DNA from: Leguminivora glycinivorella
Lineage: Eukaryota > Arthropoda > Insecta > Lepidoptera > Tortricidae
Assembly: GCF_023078275.1 (NCBI RefSeq)
Contig: NC_062971.1
Span: 3,410,001 to 3,474,000 of the forward strand
Length of the DNA stretch: 64,000 bases
Direction of reading: 5' to 3'
Shown: piece by piece, positions 51,593 through 61,860 of the stretch
Layout of the letters: every line of letters starts with the position of its first letter
Position numbering within the stretch: the stretch's first letter is position 1
The notes under the pieces: model-generated
Told to the model about the DNA's origin: nothing
Database searches by the model: none
Seen by the model: only the letters and a program-made list of their open reading frames with translations
Program-made: the position numbers and the translations under genes

Positions 51593-54500
51593 GAAGTGGA
51601 CTATATGCCACCAGCTATACAGACGGTACTGGGGTATATTTTAATGGGTTCGGTGCCTGCTTTACAGCCACCGCGTAAATATACTTCAGCTTGTTGTACT
51701 TCCGTGGATTCCATGGACCACCTCCTCAAAAAGTTCTGGGAACTTGAGGAAGTATCCGCTCCGCCCGCTCAAGGCCAGGATGACTTTGAATGCGAGGAAT
51801 ATTTCCGCGCCACCACTACGCGCGACGCTAGTGGTAGATATACTGTGGCATTGCCTTTCCGAGATGACGTGTTCAAGCTCGGAGAGTCGCATTCGGCTGC
51901 TAAGAGGCGCTTTCTTTGTCTTGAAAGAAAGCTAGAGTCATCGAGTGTGTTACGTGCCGCCTATGACGATATAATTCGTGAATACGTCAGTAAGGGTTAT
52001 ATATCGGACGTGATTAACTCTCTCAACGCGAACACCTCTTCAGCCCTCGCATACATAATTCCTCATCATGCTGTCGTGCGTGAGGATAAGACCACTACCA
52101 AAGTTCGTATGGTCCTGGACTCGAGTAGCAAGACAACTACAGGCCTGTCGCTGAATGATGTCTTGCACTCAGGGCCCAATCTTCAAGGGGATTTATTTTC
52201 AATCCTCTTGAACTTTCGCTTATTCAAAATAGCGCTTTCAGCCGATTGTCGCCAAATGTTTTTACAGATTGGTGTTCGCGAATCGGACCGCCAGTTTCAA
52301 CGAATCTTATATAGATTCCGCCCGGCAGATCCCATTTCGACATACGAATTTAACCGTGTATGTTTTGGTATGAAGTCGAGCCCATATCACGCGCTCCGCG
52401 TCGTTCGCCAGCTGATTGCAGACGACGGAAATAAGTTTCCAATGGCAGCAGCGATCGCATCGTCCTGCACATACATGGATGACGTATGCTTCAGCATTAT
52501 GTCAGATGATTCGCAACAGCAGGATGAATCTGTTGCTATCGCTGCGGCTAAGGAGCTTATTGACCTATTCAAATGCGGTCAATTTGATCTTGTCAAATGG
52601 ACCTGCAACTCAGAGACCGTGCTACGTGAGATACCTGCTTCTCATAGGGCTTCCGTAGACTTGGAAATAGACCCAGGAGTCTCGCAAAAGGTCCTTGGCT
52701 TGTGTTGGAATAAATCTGGCGATTATTTCCATTTCAAGGTGACAGAGCCAGATCCAACGTGCACTAAAAGGACAATCTTGTCTGCAGTGGCTCGCCTATG
52801 GGATAACGTCGGCTTAGTAGCTCCAGTTGTCCTTTACGCAAAACTCCTCATACAGGAGCTTTGGTTGATCAAATGCGACTGGGATGAGACTCCCCCGACC
52901 CATATTGTAAATTTATGGGAACGATTTTGTTCTGAGTTGCCAAAATTGAATGAAATTCATATACCGCGTCATCTCGGGGTAGTACAAGGTTGTACTATAA
53001 ACCTCTTAGGCTTCGGTGATGCTTCCGAGCGGGCATATGGAGGTGTAGTTTATCTTCAGGTCATAAACGGGAATGAAGTGACAGTTCGATTGGTGTGTTC
53101 CAAGTCGAAGGTCTCTCCCTTGAAGACAGTCTCTGTAGCGAGACTAGAGCTGTGTGCTGCTGTCCTCCTGGCAAAGCTCATGCGGAAGGTGCAAGATAAT
53201 TTCGAGCCCCGTTACAACATTAACGAGATCTACGCCTTTACTGACTCGAAAGTTGCGCTCTGCTGGATTCAGTCATCACCACACCGCTGGCAAACATTCG
53301 TTGCCAATCGCGTTGTTAAGATAATTGAAGCTGTACCGGCCAGCTGCTTCCATCATGTGGCGGGCTTAGAAAATCCCGCGGATTGCTTGTCGCGTGGCCT
53401 GACGCCTGCTAAGCTTGTGGATCATCCTTTGTGGTTTACAGGACCGGCTTGGGCATCCAAGCATCCATCAGAATGGCCTTTAAGGGAGCTCGATCGAGAG
53501 TCCATCGGAGAAGTGCCGGAGCTTAAGCCTCTTGCACACGCTACTACTACGGATGTGTCAGAGTCACCACTTTATTCCCTCGCGCAGCGGATATCGTCGT
53601 GGTCTCGATTACTGCGCATCGTCGTATACGTGTACCGCATCCTTAATCCGAAACCGCTCCCCACGGCCCTTACCCGATCCGACTTAGAGTTTGCTGAAGG
53701 CAAAATTCTCTCATCGTTGCAAAACGAACATTTTTGTGACGATATTGAGAAAATTAAGAGCAAGAAATATTGCTCACCTGCTTTACAAAAGCTCAAACCG
53801 TTCTTAGTCAAAGACGGTCTAATTCGTGTTGGAGGCAGGTTGACAAATACAGACTTGCAGTATTCTCAGAAGCACCCAATTGTGCTCCCGCGACGTGATC
53901 ATGTAGTCAATATGATCGTTGACTACGTTCACAGAAAGCATTTGCATGCTGGTCCCGAGTCGATGATGACTATACTTAGGCTTCAGTATTGGATTCTGTC
54001 GGCTCGTCGTGTCATTCGCGACCGCATTGCCAAATGCAACACTTGTTTCAGAGCGAATCCACAATCGTCATCTCCGCTCATGGCAGACTTACCGGGCTGT
54101 CGCGTGAATCAAGTGGATAAACCGTTTACACATACAGGGTGTGATTATGCAGGCCCTCTGCAATATACGCCTACTCGTGGCAGAGGAGTGAAGAGTCGCA
54201 AGGCTTGGTTATGTATTTTCACTTGCCTCACTACGCGCTGTCTTCACATTGAGATAGCGACGGAATTGAGTACCGCCAACTTCATGGCTGCATTAAAGCG
54301 CTTTTTGGCACGCCGTGGTCCCGTCCAATGCATGTATTCGGACAATGGAACCAATTTCGTTGGCGCCAATTCTTATATGCGTGACCTCTACAAGTTCTTG
54401 GATGCTCATCGTCCACTTATAGAGATGGAACTAGCGGAGAACCGCATTGATTGGAAGTTCATCCCTCCTGCTTCTGCTCATTTTGGAGGCGCATGGGAGT

Positions 54501-55027
54501 CTATGGTGAAAATAGTAAAAAATCACCTTTTCAAGGTGATCGGTACGCAAATACTGACGTACGAAGAACTTCTAACGACGCTTGCTCAGATAGAAGCGCT
54601 CGTTAATTCCCGGCCTCTAACAGCCTTGAGCAGTGACCCCGCTGAGCCATCAGCTCTTACTCCTGCTCATTTTCTCCATACTGCTCCACTGTTGTCGTTA
54701 TCTACTCCATTGGTCGAGTCAGGTAACTTACGTGAACGACATGCCCTCCTAGATAGGATAGTGCAGTCTTTCTGGCAACGATGGCGAGCAGAGTATCTGC
54801 ATCAGTTGCGATCTCGAGCTAAATGGACAACGCCATCAGTTCCCATCGCAATTGGCACAGTAGTCGTCATTAAAGTAGATAATGCGCCGCCATTCTCATG
54901 GCCATTGGGTGTTGTAGACGCAGTGCATCCTTCAAAGGACGGCTCAACCCGCGTTGTTACTGTCAGGACAAGTAAAGGAAGTTTCGTCCGTCCTGTCGTG
55001 CGGTTGTGTCCTTTGCCTAACCAGTAA
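51593..55027 (+). CDS. Bel/Pao pol: RT, RNase H, integrase (protease missing)
   Basis: Open frame of about 1140 residues in a different frame from gag. It starts at what is normally the end of the protease region (MPPAIQTVLGYILMGSVPAL). It contains RT with palm motif TYMDDVCFS (about 52470-52496) and an RNase H region with GFGDASERAYGGVVY and AFTDSKVALCWI. The integrase zinc motif is HRKHLHAG...CNTC, and the core acidic residues are in GCDYAGPLQY, YSDNGTNFVG and GGAWESMV. A DUF5641-like end follows (VVIKVDNAPPFSWPLGVV). No internal stops. The protease active-site block is absent, which fits a deletion across the gag/pol join. Confidence 0.9.
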   Translation, partial: EVDYMPPAIQTVLGYILMGSVPALQPPRKYTSACCTSVDSMDHLLKKFWELEEVSAPPAQGQDDFECEEYFRATTTRDASGRYTVALPFRDDVFKLGESHSAAKRRFLCLERKLESSSVLRAAYDDIIREYVSKGYISDVINSLNANTSSALAYIIPHHAVVREDKTTTKVRMVLDSSSKTTTGLSLNDVLHSGPNLQGDLFSILLNFRLFKIALSADCRQMFLQIGVRESDRQFQRILYRFRPADPISTYEFNRVCFGMKSSPYHALRVVRQLIADDGNKFPMAAAIASSCTYMDDVCFSIMSDDSQQQDESVAIAAAKELIDLFKCGQFDLVKWTCNSETVLREIPASHRASVDLEIDPGVSQKVLGLCWNKSGDYFHFKVTEPDPTCTKRTILSAVARLWDNVGLVAPVVLYAKLLIQELWLIKCDWDETPPTHIVNLWERFCSELPKLNEIHIPRHLGVVQGCTINLLGFGDASERAYGGVVYLQVINGNEVTVRLVCSKSKVSPLKTVSVARLELCAAVLLAKLMRKVQDNFEPRYNINEIYAFTDSKVALCWIQSSPHRWQTFVANRVVKIIEAVPASCFHHVAGLENPADCLSRGLTPAKLVDHPLWFTGPAWASKHPSEWPLRELDRESIGEVPELKPLAHATTTDVSESPLYSLAQRISSWSRLLRIVVYVYRILNPKPLPTALTRSDLEFAEGKILSSLQNEHFCDDIEKIKSKKYCSPALQKLKPFLVKDGLIRVGGRLTNTDLQYSQKHPIVLPRRDHVVNMIVDYVHRKHLHAGPESMMTILRLQYWILSARRVIRDRIAKCNTCFRANPQSSSPLMADLPGCRVNQVDKPFTHTGCDYAGPLQYTPTRGRGVKSRKAWLCIFTCLTTRCLHIEIATELSTANFMAALKRFLARRGPVQCMYSDNGTNFVGANSYMRDLYKFLDAHRPLIEMELAENRIDWKFIPPASAHFGGAWESMVKIVKNHLFKVIGTQILTYEELLTTLAQIEALVNSRPLTALSSDPAEPSALTPAHFLHTAPLLSLSTPLVESGNLRERHALLDRIVQSFWQRWRAEYLHQLRSRAKWTTPSVPIAIGTVVVIKVDNAPPFSWPLGVVDAVHPSKDGSTRVVTVRTSKGSFVRPVVRLCPLPNQ

Positions 55028-55158
55028 TGGAATGGGTATTATGTTAGAATAATATTATTTTTTTTCGCTATTATTTTACTCGAAGAAAAGGGTCATTATT
55101 TATTTATTTTATTTAGTACTTCTTTCCTTTAAAGGAACCCTTTAAAGCCGGGGAGAAA

Positions 55159-55571
55159 TGTTCGCGCCCTTTTCATTCATTATCATTCATATCGTCCATC
55201 CCGCTCGCTCTTCCTTATGATAGGTTCAACCTCATTTTTAATTGTCATGTCACCCGCCTCTTTGCCAAACTTCTTAAAAAATATAAAATACGTCAAGTGT
55301 CAATCCGCAAAAAGAAAGTTGTCAATGGTGAATAAAAATATCCGCAACGAATTAAGCTATTAATTAATTATATTATAATAGAACGATTCGCGAGTGTGCA
55401 GTGCAAGGAAAGAGAGAACCAAGCTTTGCAAGGGTGGCCACCCGATAAACTCTCGAGACGACAACATCGGTGAGTTTGGCTCCCCATCAATCTCCATAAT
55501 TTTATTTTCCGTTTTGTTTTATTTTATTACAATAGTTCGTTAGGAACTTCGTATCCGCAGGTCCTTCAACA
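55159..55571 (+). repeat. 3' LTR, complete
   Basis: 413 bases from TGTTCGCGCCC to CTTCAACA, preceded by a purine tract. Contains a TATA-like tatattataatag at about 55369. No target site duplication can be matched with the 5' side, as expected if that side is rearranged. Confidence 0.85.
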
Positions 55572-56055
55572 CCGCCTTTTTAAATGCCTACAAAATTCTT
55601 ACAAAGAAACGAGCCGCACGTGCGCGGCGTCCGGCGATAGGGTTGCCTATGGATTAAAACGAATTAATACTCAGATAAAATGTTATACTATTATATTCAA
55701 GTCTTGGGTACTTTTTAGGTATATATACATATAGTATTTATATATTTTTGTTTAAGTTCCAACATCACAAGCCTTACTGAACCTTTCCGGGGTACTTATT
55801 AATAGTAGATCTGTGTAAAAATGTCCTATGGTATTTATTTTATTCATAATATCTATTTAACTAAGCATTATTAGCCATTCCACAAGCGGACATCGCATAA
55901 GAACCTTAAAAAAAACTCGCGACGGAAAGTAACAATAGAACGTGCGAACGTGCGTTCCGTGAGAACGCGCGCCACCCCTGATTAGGCCGCGAACTCGCGG
56001 CCGCAAGCATGTACTTGCAGCGCGGCCATAGAATCGCAGAGTGAGCCGCCCCTGG
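55572..56055 (+). repeat. 485-bp direct repeat, copy B
   Basis: Abuts the 3' LTR; almost identical to 46716-47203. Downstream DNA diverges right after cccctgg. Confidence 0.9.
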
Positions 56056-56220
56056 TTCCACCGACTGATCCCATCTAAACAAGTCTCGTTTCCCAAATCC
56101 CAGAAAACACGGAGAAACCCAAACAATACGATTACACAGAAACCTGGCGGCCTAGCCAAAGTGAAACTCGTTGACGCTATGTGACCATCGAAACGCAGTC
56201 TATGTCTGTCGCGCCACAGC

Positions 56221-56290
56221 AGTACGATAAAGAGTACTATCGTACAGTACCTATGGCCACTCCCGCTCCCCGCTGAAAGTGACGCCTACC
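56221..56290 (+). repeat. Left half of the 12218-12440 repeat
   Basis: acgataaagagtactatcgt and ccccgctgaaagtgacgcct; continues into tagagatgggtcgtgggtaa, where the similarity to 12218-12440 stops. Confidence 0.7.
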
Positions 56291-56451
56291 TAGAGATGGG
56301 TCGTGGGTAAATACCCAATCTACCCACCCAGGTATTTACCCGGTAAATACCTATCTACCCGGTATTTACCCGTATCTACCCAAATTGACGGGTAGATTCA
56401 TTTCATGTTGGCCATGCTGATTTGTGTTAAAATGGAGATAAATACTAAGTT
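56291..56451. repeat. Array of short TACCC/GGGTA units
   Basis: tagagatgggtcgtgggtaa is followed by repeated acccggtatttacccg-like blocks, partly self-complementary. The start resembles a hAT-type end (tagagatggg), by eye only. Confidence 0.5.
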
Positions 56452-57412
56452 ATACTGGGGACGCTATTGCTATGTCTTGTATGGGAACCCTGCATTTTAT
56501 GATTAAGCACTGAGACTTGGCACAGTTGTTCATTGGGTGGCCCTGAGTAGATAAAGATCGGGAGGCATCGAGAGCCCCCCTTAATTTAGGAGGGAGGAGG
56601 GGGGGAAGGCTGGCGCCTCCGCGCTTCCTTTGAAACCATATTTCTCTAAAACTATACAAAATAGGGCATGCAATATATCATTTTCGGATAAATGAAGGAC
56701 GAGGAATTCATTTTTGGAACAAAAAAAATTTATTTTAGAACAAAAATACAAAATAAAATGGGAAAATCTGAAAACGAGATTTTTTTTTATACATATTATT
56801 GCACATTTTATGAAAACTGTAATGGTTTTTTCTAAATAAAAAATATTATTTCATAGCTACATTTATCTAGTTTTAGAAAATGTATAATTTGTTATAGAAA
56901 TATATTATAGGATGAGTGATAAAAAATAATTTACATCGCCCGATAGGGTGATTTGAATGCTCATTTCAATAAGTTTTGTCAATGATTTCAGGTATAATCA
57001 CTATTTTTAACACACGAAAGCCGTAATCATTGTAGTTTATGGCTATTTTAGTGATTAATGTACTTAAAATAAAAAAAAATACAAAAATTTTAAAAAATAT
57101 TAAAAATGTGATAATTTTTTTTAACATTATCCTATTTTGTTCTTTCTACACAATATATATCTAAAAGCAATAAATATCAATAAAAAGCCACATTTATACA
57201 GTTTATAAAAATATATAGTTTGTTATATAAATATATTACGAAACGCGAGATAAAAAATAATGAAAGTGACGTGGCAGGGCGATCTTGATGTACGGTACGG
57301 GTCAGCTTGTATGATTCGATGAGGTGAGGTAAAGGTACTCAAAGCTCTCAAAAAGTGTAGTTATTTAGAGTACTTCAAATTAAACAACATACTCCTATAT
57401 AGTCTGAATTTA

Positions 57413-57950
57413 ACTATTTATATTACATGAAATGATCGATTGATATGATAGGTCAGATATATACATCTGATCCTAATACATACATCTTGTGAAATAGTAG
57501 TTATCTATATGATTTGCATAATTTATGGATAATTCTTACTTGACATATTTATTATTCCAGATCTGCGTCCTGTACTTTGGTTAACGAGTGCCGAAAATAG
57601 TTATTAACCAAAAAAGACCGCCAAATTAACAGCATTTCACCGACAAAAGCTGCCTTGCACCATTTTTGTAAGGGTTATAGGTATATCAAGGTATCCATGT
57701 ATGGGGTCAACTAAACCCAATTCAAAATTTGCCATTATTTTCTACTTGTGGCTGGACGAAAGTCTGTAACAATTGGGATTTGGGAGCCTACTTGCCCGCA
57801 ACGTTGCCTGTTGCTGCAGAAACATGCCTCGAAATTGTCGGATGCAGGTGTAATAAAAAACAGTGCCGCGTAAGGTGCAACCGTAAAAAAAATACTTTTT
57901 AAATTAAATGTTCGGAGCTGATGTGCTTATGCAGTGGATGTTGTGATATA
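57413..57950 (+). other. Insertion private to the left arm, with a Cys-rich coding remnant
   Basis: Interrupts the left arm between agtctgaattta and atatgtcgcagtaag, which are joined in the right arm (59155-59175 reversed). At about 57745-57900 a frame reads CGWTKVCNNWDLGAYLPATL, then ETCLEIVGCRCNKKQCRVRC before a stop. Its C-x-C-x4-C-x3-C pattern recalls the ends of some transposon-linked proteins. The function is unknown. Confidence 0.4.
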
Positions 57951-57979
57951 TATGTCGCAGTAAGATAGATAAAGCCGTT

Positions 57980-58375
57980 ATATAGTTATAACCCTAGGGA
58001 TATAATTATATGTCGTTACATAGTTAAACGAAAGCGATTAATTGCTATCTTACTAGGAATATAACTATAATGCGTTACTAGTTTAGTCATATAATTATAT
58101 GACTGGATTAAGTTTAGTGAAATGATTGTAGACAGGAGTGCGGCGGTGCGGCGGAGGTATAGTTATAACCCTAGGGATATAATTATATGCCGTAACATAG
58201 CTAAACAAAAGCGATTCATAACCATCTTACTAGGAATATAATTATAATACGTTACTAGTTTAGTTATATAATTATATCACTGGATTAAACTTAGTCTAGG
58301 GATATAATTATAATACGTCTCTAGTTAAGTAATATAGTTATATTACTGGATTAAGTTCAGTAGTATAATTGTAGC
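57980..58375 (+). repeat. Tandem ~175-bp units around tataaccctagggatataat
   Basis: Two units (about 57980-58155 and 58156-58300) and a partial third carry tatagttataaccctaggga, cttactaggaatata, gttactagtttag and actggattaa in order. The right arm has the same units reversed (58862-59140). Confidence 0.75.
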
Positions 58376-58519
58376 AGTGTAGTGCTGCTAATTGCACTAT
58401 TTGCGATAAATATCATGTTTATCTTGTCAGATTAAATTAAAACTGCCATAGCACAAATCCAAATGCAGATACAATTTAAAAAATGAATAAATCGGATATT
58501 TTGAAAAGAACCGGGAGCA

Positions 58520-58620
58520 CCGGTTCCTAAATTTTTGTCCCGGTTCTTTCGCCACCATAAAATTACCGGGATTTCCCGGGAAATTAAGAACCGGGAAATA
58601 CCGGGAGCATGCCCTAACTG
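58520..58620. repeat. ACCGGGAAAT short inverted motifs in the palindrome centre
   Basis: accgggatttcccgggaaat, gaaccgggaaataccgggag and similar blocks in a short space; common in hAT-derived debris. Confidence 0.4.
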
Positions 58621-58802
58621 TTACGTTTTAAGTAATATAGCTTGGATTCGTTTGTTTAGTAACCAAACCTTGTTTGTGTACTTATGTTCGATACAAAATA
58701 AACTTTGTTCTAACGTCAGTGACGGTGTTGTTATTCCAAATCGTCCCGCTATACGTATTATAAAACACTGATTTAAACTTTCACGATTTTTACACATATT
58801 TA

Positions 58803-58856
58803 AAATTGCAAACGGGACTTAATACATACGCGATTAAGTCCCGTTTGCAATTTTAA
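58803..58856. repeat. Short perfect palindrome, likely strong hairpin
   Basis: Left tttaaaattgcaaacgggac then ttaat pairs with right attaagtcccgtttgcaatt then ttaaa around a loop acatacgcg. Lies just before the right arm of the giant inverted repeat. Confidence 0.8.
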
Positions 58857-59246
58857 ATACCGTATTATAATTATATTCCTCGTAAGATGGTTATGAATCG
58901 CTTTTGTTTAGCTATGTTACGTTACGGCATATAATTATATCCCTAGGGTTATAACTATACCTCCGCCGCACCGCCGCACTCCTGCCTACAATCATTTCAC
59001 TAAACTGAATCCAGTCATATAAATATATGACTAAACTAGTAACGTATTATAGTTATATTCCTAGTAAGATAGGAATTAATTGCTTTCGTTTAACTATGTT
59101 ACGACGTATAATTATATCCCTAGGGTTATAACTATATAACGGCTTTATCTATCTTACTGCGACATATACATAATTAAATTCAGACTATTCATGTTGTTTT
59201 ATTTGAATAACTCAAAATAGCTACACTTTTCGAGAGCCTTGAGTAC

Positions 59247-59733
59247 TAGCCCCGATACACATGTTTTCGTCTAGTCAGACCATTTTTTGAGGTTCTCCTT
59301 TGTACAAAAGCAATGTCTTAGTTCAAAAATCATTAATGTTTAATGCTAATACGAATCTAGTTTATTTTTTATGGCACTATTGCGCAATAACTAACTATCA
59401 TTGATACTGAAAGGAAGAATATGACGATTTTTATTTTATCTTTTATGGATGGGTAAAACCGATTTAAGGGGTCCCAAAGGAAGTAACTAAATTCTGCTAG
59501 TAAACTAAAAAATCTTCAAGCCTATGCATGCAGAACTGCTTTAGGAGAGGAGAACGTGATTAAGACATTTTTGCAATATAAGTCACATGCAATTTTATTT
59601 TACAATCAAAATAAACTATATTATAGGACTTTTACAATTTTCTGTACTGGGTCGTGATATACCTACATGTGTAAACGTTATTAGAATAAGTATATTTCTG
59701 TATTACTAGACGAACTCCACTGCATAGCGGGTA
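59247..59733. other. Insertion private to the right arm
   Basis: Interrupts the arm between gagagccttgagtac and tacctttacctcacctc; the left arm reads gaggtaaaggtactcaaagc without a break (about 57327-57350). No coding similarity seen. Confidence 0.6.
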
Positions 59734-60593
59734 GTACCTTTACCTCACCTCATCGAATAATTCAACGTAAGATGTACATTAAAATTTTCATTTTCATTAT
59801 TTTTTATCTCGCGTTTCGTAATATATTTATATAAGAAACTATATATTTTTATAAACTGTATAAATGTGGCTTTTTATTGATATTTATTGCTTTTAGATAT
59901 ATATTGTGTAGAAAGAACAAAATAGGATAATGTTAAAAAAAAATATCACATTTTTAATATTTTTTAAAAATTTTGTATTTTTTTTATTTTAAGTACATTA
60001 ATCACTAAAATAGCCATAAACTACAATGATTACGGCTTTCGTGTGTTAAAAATAGTGATTACACCTGAAATCATTGACAAAACTTATTGAAATGAGCATT
60101 CAAATCACCATATCGGGCGATGTAAATTATTTTTTATCACTCGTCCTATAATATATTTTTATAACAAATTATACATTTTCTAAAACTAGATAAATGTAGC
60201 TATTAAATAATATTTTTTATTTAGAAAAAACCATTACAGTTTTCATAAAATGTGCAATAATATGTATAAAAAAAAATCTCGTTTTCAGATTTTCCCATTT
60301 TATTTTGTATTTTTGTTCTAAAATACATTTTTTTTGTTCCAAAAATGAATTCCTCGTCCTTCATTTATCCGAAAATGATATATCGCATGCCCTATTTTGT
60401 ATAGTTTTAGAGAAATATGGTTTCAAAGGAAGCGCGGCGGCGCCAGCCTTCCCCCCTCTTCCCTCCTAAATTAAGGGGGGCTCTCAATGCCTCCCGATCT
60501 TTAACTACTCAGAGCCACCCAAGGAACAACCTGTGCCAAGTTTCAGTGCTTAATCATAAAATGCAGGGTGTTGTGCAATAGCGTCCCCAGTAT

Positions 60594-61199
60594 TAGTGGT
60601 TGTAATTTTTATACACAATTTAAAAAAAACTGTTCAGTCAAATAGACAATTAAGTTTACAGAAGTTTTAATGTATATTTTTAAAAATATTTATATATGTG
60701 TGTTTTTTTAGATTTTATTAATTAGTCGTATTTATACGATAAAGATAAATTTCCTAGTACTGGTTGGTGGGGGTTATGGTGGGGTTAGGGGGGTTAAAAT
60801 GTATTTTTTTCATATTTCATGGAAACTATCATTAATATCGAAAAGTATTGTATGTACGAACTAAAGTAGACACAATTTCCTACAAAAAAGTTTATATGCA
60901 TTTTTGTCATAAAACATACTATGTATGAGAGGAGCTTGAAAAAGATTTTTTTTTAATATTTTTAATCACATATTTTTATTTACAGTTTTAATTTATCAAA
61001 CTTATAATTCATACTATAAGCATTTGAAATTATTTCCGTATGTCAGAGAATGATATTACACGATTTTTATAGTTGGAGTGATACACTAAAATCACATTTT
61101 ATCTCATAGCAACCTATTCGTTCCCAATTTGAACAAACATTATGTGTACAATTACAAAGACTGACTTAAATTAATCTATTTTAGCCCAAGCACCATTTA
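60594..61199. other. AT-rich spacer, nothing recognised
   Basis: No open frame or clear repeat; contains several T runs and a G-rich ggtgggggttatggtggggt near 60765. Confidence 0.4.
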
Positions 61200-61290
61200 A
61201 AAACGTCAAGCATGTTACACATTCGCCTAGACGAGCCTAGACTGTGCGTATTAGGAACGCGCCTCTTTCATATATTTGTTCGCCATTGTC
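61200..61290 (+). repeat. Right half of the 12218-12440 repeat
   Basis: caagcatgttacacattcgc, gcctagactgtgcgtattag and acgcgcctctttcatatatt match the right part of 12218-12440. Together with 56221-56290 it brackets the giant inverted repeat. Confidence 0.7.
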
Positions 61291-61576
61291 CGAGATGTGT
61301 GGGCTCTGTCTCGCGACTACAGAAGAGCGATAGAGACGGCTATCTACTAGCTTACAAAGTGTAAGCGATCACTTTGGCTAGGGACCCGGCAACTCGGGAT
61401 AACTCCGTAATACTTGGGAACACCCAAATATTTGCGCTCCCTGTTTGTTCCGAACTTGTCCTACCGAACTTAATGGGGCGAATGTGAATTAAATATACAC
61501 TGTGTTTTTGTTATCAAGGATATATAGAATATAAAAGATAAATAAAGCTTAAGAAGAAAACGTAAGGAAGTAGGGT

Positions 61577-61860
61577 AAATTTGCCAGTAACTGGCCACCT
61601 TGTACTAAAAATGAACCCTGTATATTAATAAACTGAATCCATTTTAGCATAAGGTGGCCAGTTACTGAAAGGTTGGCCAGTAATAATAGAGATTTTATGT
61701 AAAAATGCTGCTCTTTGCTGCTGATTAGTGTGATAGAAAGGGACAAACGAACTTTATCGGCTTGATAACTTTAGTACCTAAACGTTTATGAATAAGTACT
61801 GGGGTTTATATATAAAGAGATTTTATTTTTTGTATAGGGTGGCCAGTTACTGGCAATTTA
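61577..61860. repeat. MITE with TTGCCAGTAACTGGCCACC ends
   Basis: Left aaatttgccagtaactggcc pairs with right ggccagttactggcaattta. An extra ggtggccagttactg lies inside, and a half copy of the 26073 family (gggacaaacgaactttatcg) is nested at 61727-61800. Confidence 0.75.

Larger units (their letters stand above)
49700..55571 (+). mobile_element. Bel/Pao LTR retrotransposon, damaged
   Basis: Order: shortened 5' LTR, leader with probable primer site, gag, pol lacking protease, polypurine tract (ggggagaaa, just before 55159), full 3' LTR. LTRs are identical over the shared 213 bases, so insertion was recent. Two breaks are visible: the 5' LTR lacks its U3 part, and the gag/protease junction is deleted with a frame change. 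Cannot be autonomous as it stands. Belongs to the Bel/Pao class by its RT, RNase H, integrase and DUF1759-type gag. Confidence 0.9.
56452..60593. repeat. Giant inverted repeat (foldback element) of about 4.1 kb
   Basis: The outer end atactggggacgctattg (left) is matched by caatagcgtccccagtat (right, ending 60593). The arms pair through about 58260 and from about 58862. Each arm is about 1.25 kb of matching sequence plus a private insertion (left 57413-57950, right 59247-59733). By eye the arms are more than 90 % alike. The inner part of each arm has AT-rich units such as tataaccctagggatataat. The centre (58260-58860) is unique apart from one more unit. No transposase frame is visible. Confidence 0.9.

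Noticed and set aside
53572..54064. Minus-strand frames of 79 and 81 aa within pol
   Set aside because: Antisense shadows of the integrase/RNase H frame.
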